Origin: Flavobacterium sp. NRK F7
Lineage (GTDB): Bacteria > Bacteroidota > Bacteroidia > Flavobacteriales > Flavobacteriaceae
NCBI RefSeq assembly: GCF_024054195.1
Contig: NZ_JAMXLB010000001.1
Coordinates: 3,426,737 to 3,490,736 of the forward strand
Length of the DNA: 64,000 nt
Direction: 5' to 3'
Shown: piece by piece, positions 58,501 through 64,000 of the stretch
How positions within the stretch are numbered: the first letter of the stretch is position 1
Layout: every line of letters starts with the position of its first letter
Position numbers and translations under genes: made by a program
Notes under the pieces: model-generated
What the model saw: the letters and a program-made list of their open reading frames with translations, nothing else
Database searches by the model: none
Told to the model about the DNA's origin: nothing

Positions 58501-61500
58501 AAGCGATTATTTTGAATTTGAATTTCAATCGGTTATTCCTGATCTATTTATTTTCTCTAGATTTTATGTGGGTGAAAACCTAAATCAAGAACAGGTTATA
58601 GCACTAAAAAACAACAAAGGCTTTTTAAAAATAAAGAAAGAAAAAAATTCGAATAATCAGGCAGATTTCTATTTTCATTTTTCTACTCATTATGACAACA
58701 CAACCTTTGTAAAAACATACGCTATCCCTAAAGAATTAGTAGATAAAAAACTAGATTTTGAAATTATTAGTTTAAGAAATAAAATAGAACCTAATAGTAA
58801 CGAAAGTTGGTCTTTTAAAATTAGGAATACACAACTTGAAACTGAAGTTTTGGCAAGTATGTATGATAGCTCTTTAGACCAATTTAAAATGGGAGATTGG
58901 GACACGTATTTAAATTTTGACAGAGAATATAATGCTCCAAATTATCCTTCCTTTTACAAAAAGGACACAAAATCTATTTATTTCAATAAATTCTATCAAA
59001 ACTATCAATATTATAAGTATTATATTAAAAATCCAGAGCTGAATCAGTTTGGCTTTCACTTTACTACTTCTTACAGTAAAAACAGCAACCAAAAATATTT
59101 ACAAACGGTTGAACCTTTGGTTACCATCCCAAAAAATGCTACCTATTTGACCGGAAACGTTAAAGATGCCTTGGGTCCATTAGCTGGTGCAACTATTACC
59201 GTACAAGGTACTCGTAGAGGCACGACCAGTGATTTCGATGGCAATTTTAGTATAGCCGCAGAACCCGGAGAAATCTTAACCATTTCCTATATCGGAATGA
59301 TAGATTCTTATTATACTGTAAAAAAGAAAAATGACAATATTACTATTACTTTAGAAAACGACGAAACCGATTTAAAAGAAGTTGTGGTTGTAGCATATGG
59401 TATTAAAAGAGAGAAAAAAGCGCTTGGATATGCAGTAACCGTTATTCACGATACAATTCCTCAAGACTCTAAATTTCTTAGTTATTTAAGCGGAGTAGTT
59501 GCTGGAGTTGAAGTACAAGAAAACCCTGGAAGCGCAACTACAATTAGAATTAGAGGATTTGGATCTGTAACCAATTCAAAAGGGCCTTTATATATAGTTG
59601 ATGGTGTTCCCGTTACGGCTGAAGAATTTTCAAAATTAACGGTTGGTGATATTGGTAATTATACGCTATTAAAAGATGCTTCTGCCACTGCTTTATACGG
59701 TAGCAGTGCAGCTGGAGGCGCTATTATTGTCACAACAAAAAAAGCCCTCAAAGAAGTTACTCAAGTAAAAACCCGTACTAACTTTAACGAAACTGCTTTC
59801 TTCTATCCAGAATTAAAAACAGATAAAGAAGGAAAAATAAGTTTTGGTTTTACCACACCAGAATCTTTAACCCGATGGAAATTAAGATTACTTGGACATA
59901 CTAAAAATTTTGAAACAGGTTATTTTCAAACGGATATTGTTTCACAGAAAGAACTTATGGTAATGCCTAATTTACCTCGCTTTGTTAGAGAAAAAGATAC
60001 AATAACACTTGTCTCAAAAGTGGTAAACCTCACACATGAAACAAAGTCAGGAATTGCCATGCTTTTATTATTTGATGCTACAAATGGAAAAGCAGTTGAT
60101 AGTATTTCTCTTAACCTTAACAATCAGAAAAACTTTAGTTGCAAACCTAAAGAAAGCGTTGCTGTTTCATGGACGATAACTATTCCCGAACAGCTACAAG
60201 GGTTACAATATAAAATTGTAGCGCAATCTGGAAATCATTCAGATGGTGAAGAAAACATACTACCAGTTTTAAGTAATAAAATAGCAATTACTGAAACTAT
60301 ACCGCTATGGGTGAGAGAAAACAGTAAAAAAGAATATGTACTTGAAAATTTAAAAACCAATACCTCTCCTACTCTTCAGAATTATAGTTTTACATTGGAA
60401 TATACTTCAAACCCAGTTTGGCTAGCAGTACAAGCGCTTCCTTATTTAATAGAATTTGAACATGAATGTGCCGAACAAACATTTGCACGCTATTATGCTA
60501 ACGCTATTGCAGCAGAAATTATAACTAAGAATCCAAAAATTGCTACTTTATTTGAATCGTATCGAAAGGAAAAAAAGCCAGAGGTTAAATTAAAAATGAA
60601 TGAAGCATTAAAATCAATTCTATTAGCGGAAACACCTTGGTTCTTTGACTCGGAAAATGAAACTGTAAAAAAACAACAACTGGCTCTTTTATTTGATATT
60701 CGTTCACTAGAAGAAAATAGAGAAACAACTTTGCAAAAATTAAATGACAAAGTATTAAATAGTGGCGGTTTTTCATGGTTTGATGGTGGTGAAGTGAATC
60801 TCTTTATTACACAACATATCCTAGCAGGAATAGGTCATATGAATCAATTATTTCCTGATTACAAAAGCAACCACAGTACTATAGTTTCAAAAAGCATTCC
60901 TTTTGTAGATTATCAATTTTTAGAACGTTTTGAAACCAACAAAATTCAATTTAAAAATTATTCCTTTACCGATATTCATTATTTATACACCAGAAGTTTC
61001 TTTTTGAATGATTTTCCATTAAACGCGAAATTAAATTCAATGATTCAATTCCAATTAGAAGAAGTGAAACAAAATTGGCTCAACTATTCTTTGTACCAAA
61101 AAGGGCAATTGGCTTTAATTTATCATCGATTTGGGGATACCAATATGGCTAAAAAAATACTCAAAAATTTAAAAGAAACAGCCTCTTTAAATGATGAAAT
61201 AGGTATGTATTGGATTGAAAACTCAGGGAGCTGGTATTGGTATCAATCACAAATTGAAACACAAGCCTTGTTAGTAGAAGCCTTTAACGAAATAGCTCAA
61301 GATAAAAAATCTATAGATTTAATGAAGGTTTGGTTATTAAAAAATAAACAAAATAAAAACTGGAACAATACAAAAGCAACTACTGAAGCTATTTACGCTC
61401 TTTTATTACAAGGAACAAATTGGACTTCTGTAAAAGACAAGGCCATTATTAAAATAGGAAATAAAAAGATTGCAACAAAAAAACTAAGCGAACAAGAAAA

Positions 61501-62083
61501 AGAAGCTGAAACAGGATATTTTAAATTAAATTGGAAAGAAGATGATATTTCAAATGAAATGGCAAACATTTCTATCGAAAATCAATCTGAAGTACCGAGT
61601 TTTGGTGGTATTTATTGGCAATATTTTGAAGATTTAGAAGCGATCCAAGAAAGTTCTAATAATGTTTTACAAATCACAAAAAAATTATTTAAAAAAGAGA
61701 ATACTAAAACCGGACCCATTTTAAGTAATATTGAACAAGAAGATCTAAAAATAGGCGATATAGTAACGATACGTTTGTATTTAAAAGTTACCGAAGATCT
61801 AGAATTTGTACATTTAAAAGATTTAAGAGCTTCTTGTTTTGAGCCATTAGATGTACTTTCTAAACACGAATGGGAAGAAAATTTACATTATTATAAGAGT
61901 ACAAAAGATGTGGCTACTCATTTCTTTTTTGATAGAATTTACAAAGGAAATTATAGCATAGAATATGATGTTAGAATAAATCATTCTGGAAATTTTAATG
62001 ATGGAATTGCTACTATTCAAAGTATGTATGCTCCTGAATTTAGTGCACATTCAAAAAACAATAAGGTAAACATTACAAAATAA
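55586..62083 (+). CDS. Alpha-2-macroglobulin family protein with inserted carboxypeptidase-regulatory and TonB-plug-like domains
   Basis: A 2,165-residue secreted protein with signal peptide (1-19). It has a helical N-terminal part, then macroglobulin strands with KVYFDRAIYRPGQKVYYKG (MG2-type) near residue 570. Residues about 1,188-1,390 form a carboxypeptidase-regulatory-like domain (GNVKDALGPLAGATI, DFDGNFSIA) and a TonB plug (GIKREKKALGYA, IRIRGFGS, YIVDGVPV, ALYGSSAAGGAIIVTTK) without any barrel. The A2M domain follows (SLTRWKLRLLGHTK) and a thioester motif CAEQ with Cys1628, Gln1631. Such thioester traps bind proteases. A role in periplasmic defence is known for E. coli homologues; the plug function is unknown. 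No pbpC partner is next to it. Confidence 0.85.
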   Translation: MKKYLTLTFFFIAIWIFSQNNYDKDWREVYQFELDGQIQSAYEKVQHIYKKAKKKQEEVQIIKTFFYTSKFIQQLEEEAQLKIITNLTKELNEADEPIKSIYHFIFAQLLTDYLNENRYKIKNRTDTSDTVEDNFLFWSVSRLEKEISNHYDYSRDNITLLNQKNILEYKDIFIISPDIDAKNYSLYAFLWNKCFEYFKKDVSQWQFNKSNLEPETIITLYAESALFTNLSTSKIINPDSKKIIELLVEYEKHATKDKPSIYLKRLNYIHSLVSDNSLYLQSLKQLEKNNKNTHLQQEIRICKAQYLYEITEKNTAENHYDEVLKLCDSVLQIKNNINALAEAERIKNRILNKDLTIEVKEILYNKESSRAYLKYKNIDTITLHYFKIPKTFLNSNTKKKDSIIYDYISKNNPVTTFSRILPNPKKYFQFSTEVLLEPATIGDYLLIVQPNTQPLLKDNFEYTIFTVSNIAFVNDSDAKYDYFYASDRNSGKPLENIIVKNNEETQKTDAQGKASFKKKKFEKDKTNISLSPVYFINRKDTLISSYHKGWYFESNSKDKKEDEEEFEAKAKVYFDRAIYRPGQKVYYKGILIQNKKNNKSIVPYVTVLVIIEDSDFNTLKEYEVQTNEFGSFTGEFELPKNCLTGQFTLTIDEPDHYENDKKYYNKKEDEHSFWDIVDFDYDNEFSFQVEEYKRPTFEVVFDEIKENYTLGDTLKIKGNAKTLAGSNLTNVNVKYTITKNVYTEDYNTNSNRDNTIGQVTTDGNGNFTISIVANDTILASDRIEKIIFNIDVEVTDSNGETRVAKKSVVVGKKMLQLQLYLNKGQLYKEDTNSVSIQATTLNNYTINAKGTLYVSYLAKQKYFKERQFPTPEIQTISKKEFETLFPNEPYQEKDLNIEEKVVKTISFDTKENKKVALDFLNELENGNYKIVAKALDANKNEIITSTYFELNSRKNNFDESVLFTFKDITDPLSDYFEFEFQSVIPDLFIFSRFYVGENLNQEQVIALKNNKGFLKIKKEKNSNNQADFYFHFSTHYDNTTFVKTYAIPKELVDKKLDFEIISLRNKIEPNSNESWSFKIRNTQLETEVLASMYDSSLDQFKMGDWDTYLNFDREYNAPNYPSFYKKDTKSIYFNKFYQNYQYYKYYIKNPELNQFGFHFTTSYSKNSNQKYLQTVEPLVTIPKNATYLTGNVKDALGPLAGATITVQGTRRGTTSDFDGNFSIAAEPGEILTISYIGMIDSYYTVKKKNDNITITLENDETDLKEVVVVAYGIKREKKALGYAVTVIHDTIPQDSKFLSYLSGVVAGVEVQENPGSATTIRIRGFGSVTNSKGPLYIVDGVPVTAEEFSKLTVGDIGNYTLLKDASATALYGSSAAGGAIIVTTKKALKEVTQVKTRTNFNETAFFYPELKTDKEGKISFGFTTPESLTRWKLRLLGHTKNFETGYFQTDIVSQKELMVMPNLPRFVREKDTITLVSKVVNLTHETKSGIAMLLLFDATNGKAVDSISLNLNNQKNFSCKPKESVAVSWTITIPEQLQGLQYKIVAQSGNHSDGEENILPVLSNKIAITETIPLWVRENSKKEYVLENLKTNTSPTLQNYSFTLEYTSNPVWLAVQALPYLIEFEHECAEQTFARYYANAIAAEIITKNPKIATLFESYRKEKKPEVKLKMNEALKSILLAETPWFFDSENETVKKQQLALLFDIRSLEENRETTLQKLNDKVLNSGGFSWFDGGEVNLFITQHILAGIGHMNQLFPDYKSNHSTIVSKSIPFVDYQFLERFETNKIQFKNYSFTDIHYLYTRSFFLNDFPLNAKLNSMIQFQLEEVKQNWLNYSLYQKGQLALIYHRFGDTNMAKKILKNLKETASLNDEIGMYWIENSGSWYWYQSQIETQALLVEAFNEIAQDKKSIDLMKVWLLKNKQNKNWNNTKATTEAIYALLLQGTNWTSVKDKAIIKIGNKKIATKKLSEQEKEAETGYFKLNWKEDDISNEMANISIENQSEVPSFGGIYWQYFEDLEAIQESSNNVLQITKKLFKKENTKTGPILSNIEQEDLKIGDIVTIRLYLKVTEDLEFVHLKDLRASCFEPLDVLSKHEWEENLHYYKSTKDVATHFFFDRIYKGNYSIEYDVRINHSGNFNDGIATIQSMYAPEFSAHSKNNKVNITK

Positions 62084-62119
62084 TAAACTGATACTCCTAA
62101 ATAATTACTTCATTTTTAG

Positions 62120-62127
62120 TATATTTG
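62120..62127 (+). promoter_or_regulatory. -7 box for the Kbp homologue gene
   Basis: TATATTTG, 28 bases before the ATG at 62155. No clear -33 element. Confidence 0.45.
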
Positions 62128-62154
62128 AGATATAACAATAAACAACTTTGAATT

Positions 62155-62625
62155 ATGGGATTATTTTCATTTGTAAAGAACGCAGGTGCTAAACTTTTTG
62201 GTAAAAAAGAAGAAGAAGCTCCAGTAGAGGAAAAGGCCGTTTTAAAGGCGAGTGCATTATTAGAACATGTAAAAGCGCTTGGACTAAAGTATAAAAATAT
62301 TAAAATTAGCCTAAGAGGTGACGATGTAGTAGTAGAAGGCGATGTAGAGCAGCAAGAAGATGCAGAAAGAATTATCTTGGCTATTGGGAATGTAGAAGGT
62401 GTAGACACTGTAGATAACCAAATGAAAGTTATTGCACCTGAGCCCAAACCAGAAGCACAATTCCACACTGTTGAAAAAGGAGAATGGTTATCTAAGATTG
62501 CAAAAAAATATTATGGTGATGCAAACAAATACAATATTATTTTTGAAGCGAACCAACCTATGTTAGACCATCCAGATAAAATTTATCCTGGACAAGTACT
62601 TCGAATTCCAAAAATTGATTCATAA
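62155..62625 (+). CDS. kbp: Potassium-binding protein Kbp homologue (BON-LysM)
   Basis: A 156-residue cytoplasmic-type protein without signal peptide. The start MGLFSFVKNAGAKLFGKKEE, a BON domain (about 30-95; VVVEGDVEQQEDAERIILAI) and a C-terminal LysM domain (about 100-153; HTVEKGEWLSKIAKKYYGD, then EANQPMLDHPDKIYPGQVLR) follow E. coli Kbp/YgaU domain for domain. That protein binds potassium. A glycan-binding role is unlikely without export. It has a single-gene transcript. Confidence 0.9.
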   Translation: MGLFSFVKNAGAKLFGKKEEEAPVEEKAVLKASALLEHVKALGLKYKNIKISLRGDDVVVEGDVEQQEDAERIILAIGNVEGVDTVDNQMKVIAPEPKPEAQFHTVEKGEWLSKIAKKYYGDANKYNIIFEANQPMLDHPDKIYPGQVLRIPKIDS

Positions 62626-62651
62626 AAAAAGCGACTTCTATAAGTCGCTTT
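62624..62651. terminator. Bidirectional terminator between kbp homologue and the 94-residue gene
   Basis: A-run plus GCGACTT (62631-62637) pairs with AAGTCGC (62642-62648) plus T-run, between convergent genes. Confidence 0.93.
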
Positions 62652-62653
62652 TT

Positions 62654-62938
62654 TTATCTTCTTCTTCTACCGAAATAACTCGTTCCTAAATTTGTTAAAT
62701 TCATAGCCGATTTATATTCTGGCTTTCTAAAGGATTGAGAAAGAGAATCAAAATCGCTTTCTACTCCAACTAACTCACCTTCTTCGGCTTCAATAGTATT
62801 AAAAACAATCTCTTCTCTTTTAATTTGTTGATTTTTAAATGATTCATCCGCATATCCAAAACGAATCTTATTAAAAGCCTCTAACTTTAAGCTCAAGGAA
62901 TGTCTAAGAGCTTCTAAATCTTTTTGGTTTTCCATCAC
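62654..62938 (-). CDS. Small hypothetical protein, unrecognised
   Basis: A 94-residue soluble protein (two adjacent ATG-type starts, Met1 or Met2). It has a charged helical first half (KDLEALRHSLSLKLEAFNKI) and a less ordered C-terminus ending GTSYFGRRRR. No known domain was recognised. It lies in opposite orientation to the roadblock genes and shares a terminator with the Kbp homologue. Confidence 0.65.
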   Translation of the reverse strand: MMENQKDLEALRHSLSLKLEAFNKIRFGYADESFKNQQIKREEIVFNTIEAEEGELVGVESDFDSLSQSFRKPEYKSAMNLTNLGTSYFGRRRR

Positions 62939-63025
62939 TGATAATTTTAATCAAAGCTACAAAATATTTTAACACATATTACAGAAAAAGTGTAATAATT
63001 TTAACGTTAACATAAAAAAACGGAT

Positions 63026-63033
63026 TATATTTG
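63026..63033 (+). promoter_or_regulatory. -7 box for the roadblock gene pair
   Basis: TATATTTG, 26 bases before the ATG at 63060. This leaves a short leader and argues for the ATG over the earlier GTG. Confidence 0.5.
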
Positions 63034-63059
63034 TTTAAAATAAACCCGTGATAACAAAT

Positions 63060-63371
63060 ATGTTACAAAAATTAATCTCAAAAACTGCTATAGATGCGGC
63101 TTTACTCTTCGATAAAAAAGGTACCTTAATAGATTCTGAAAATTTAGACAATCCTGAAACCCTTTCCGCCATGTCTGCAATTATTGTAGAAATGTGCCAA
63201 GGATTAATTGAAGAATTAGACCAAAGAGATTTAAGTCAAATTATTTTAAAAAGTGAATCGTTACTAATTATTGCTAATACTACAAAAGAAGATCAACTTT
63301 TAATAGCTGTTACAAGAGACGTAACAAAACTGGGACTTTTAATGAAAGTCTTAGAAAATTTCGAAAACTAA
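63060..63371 (+). CDS. Roadblock/LC7 domain protein
   Basis: A 103-residue protein from the ATG at 63060; a GTG at 63048 would add four residues. The sequence (ISKTAIDAALLFDKKGTLID, SAIIVEMCQGLIEEL, LLIIANTTKEDQLLIAVTRD) matches the roadblock/LC7 fold found in MglB and other regulators of small GTPases. No MglA-type GTPase is adjacent, although Obg, a different GTPase, is encoded nearby. It is likely co-transcribed with the next gene (23-base gap). Confidence 0.8.
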   Translation: MLQKLISKTAIDAALLFDKKGTLIDSENLDNPETLSAMSAIIVEMCQGLIEELDQRDLSQIILKSESLLIIANTTKEDQLLIAVTRDVTKLGLLMKVLENFEN

Positions 63372-63394
63372 ATTATAATTTTTAACTATTAACC

Positions 63395-63769
63395 ATGTCA
63401 GATTTCTTATCTAAGTTCGGTGAGGACTTAAAAAACAATGTTTCTGGTTTTATCGCTGTAAGTATTACAGAAGTTAAAACAGGAATTTCCTATTATTCAT
63501 TATCTGCAAACTCATCTTTTGATCCTGAATTAGCTTCTGCTTACAATCTAGAAGTTGTTAAGGCTAAATTAAATGCCATTAAAGCTTTAGGATTGGATCA
63601 AAAAATTGAAAATATAATGATTAATTTATCATCTCAAATTCACATTATTGACATTTCTGATGCAGGAGATTATTTCATCTATCTTGCTGTAGATGCTAAC
63701 AAAGTGAATTTAGGAATGACTAAAGCCCTTTTAAATAAATACAAACAAGATATTATTGGAAAAATTTAA
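63395..63769 (+). CDS. Roadblock-like protein, second of the pair
   Basis: A 124-residue soluble protein: VSGFIAVSITEVKTGISYYS, LASAYNLEVVKAKLNAIKAL, INLSSQIHIIDIS and YLAVDANKVNLGMTKALLNK. The order of strands and helices is that of the roadblock fold, though more diverged than the first gene. It ends before a long stem-loop terminator. A heterodimer with its neighbour is plausible. Confidence 0.65.
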   Translation: MSDFLSKFGEDLKNNVSGFIAVSITEVKTGISYYSLSANSSFDPELASAYNLEVVKAKLNAIKALGLDQKIENIMINLSSQIHIIDISDAGDYFIYLAVDANKVNLGMTKALLNKYKQDIIGKI

Positions 63770-63777
63770 AATGATGC

Positions 63778-63823
63778 TACCATAAAAAAAGGAATGATAA
63801 AAATCATTCCTTTTTTTATGGTA
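63778..63823. terminator. Long bidirectional terminator before obg
   Basis: A 21-base arm (63778-63798, TACCAT...GGAATGAT) pairs perfectly with 63803-63823, loop of four A, with A/T runs in the stem, between convergent genes. Confidence 0.9.
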
Positions 63824-63824
63824 T

Positions 63825-64000
63825 TTATTCTTTTTCATTGGTTGTGTTCAACATTTTCCACAACTTATCTTTTAATTCTTGCAGACCTTGTTGGGCTACC
63901 GAAGAAATAAACATATATTCAACTCCTTTAAATTCTTTATCCAATTGCATTTTCATTTCCGATTTAAGTTCCTCGTCTAACATATCTGATTTTGAAACTA
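63825..64000 (-). CDS. obg: GTPase Obg, C-terminal part (partial, runs off right edge)
   Basis: Fifty-seven codons and a stop are visible. The text [14 protein letters not shown] is the guanine-specificity (x-K-x-D) motif and [20 protein letters not shown] is the G5 (S-x-A-type) region plus the following helix of Obg/CgtA. Obg binds the 50S subunit and is essential in many bacteria. The rest lies beyond the window edge. Confidence 0.9.
   Translation of the reverse strand, partial: VSKSDMLDEELKSEMKMQLDKEFKGVEYMFISSVAQQGLQELKDKLWKMLNTTNEKE

Overview
The window comes from a low-GC member of the Bacteroidota, most likely a Flavobacterium-type Flavobacteriaceae. The evidence is a SusC/SusD pair, promoters of the TTG-N19/20-TAnnTTTG type, almost no Shine-Dalgarno sequences, a CtlX-type hydrolase, and the gene order rpsL-rpsG-fusA-rpsJ / rplC...rplQ-carA-eno-gltA. 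No rRNA or tRNA gene and no CRISPR array was seen.

Layout. (1) 1-4,180 is an accessory region. On the minus strand it carries a partial gene for a four-helix membrane protein fused to a GT51 peptidoglycan glycosyltransferase domain. Upstream of that gene lies a DUF6119/TIGR04141-like gene of 596 codons with a clear promoter flanked by four TACGTA palindromes. Next come a 20/21-bp tandem array with a 62-bp higher-order period and a cluster of REP-like inverted repeats. This is the best candidate here for an undescribed system. (2) 4,182-7,887 is sulfate assimilation (cysN, cysD, cysH, a DUF2061 gene) with an Rrf2 regulator and a likely operator. (3) 7,888-9,820 holds two arginine-deiminase-fold enzymes. 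(4) 9,957-14,348 holds a small helical protein, citrate synthase, enolase and carA. (5) 14,462-31,712 is the ribosomal protein super-cluster with rpoA, secY, infA and fusA. I place promoters before rpsL and rplC and inside the cluster before rpsH, and a possible structured leader before rpsD. (6) 31,961-38,391 codes for an Omp85-type barrel and a SusC/SusD pair. (7) 38,455-48,562 is mixed housekeeping (rlmB, rhomboid protease, Crp-type regulator, YiaA/B protein, rarA, YjjG phosphatase, an ABC exporter-like module with a histidine-rich permease, radC) with a RES/Xre toxin-antitoxin pair. (8) 48,609-64,000 is mainly envelope and secreted proteins: a LolA-like protein, a 1,024-residue Asp-box protein, a DUF1287 lipoprotein, Mpl, a TPR protein, and a 2,165-residue alpha-2-macroglobulin. 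The last has a carboxypeptidase-regulatory domain and a TonB-plug-like domain inserted before its A2M domain. A Kbp homologue, two roadblock-type proteins and the C-terminus of Obg follow.

How the genes work together. Most of the window is core. The translation cluster is read on the minus strand as at least three transcripts. The cys genes form a sulfur-responsive unit. The SusC/D pair and Omp85 protein build outer-membrane transport. Only the left end, the toxin-antitoxin pair and the repeat clusters look like variable DNA.
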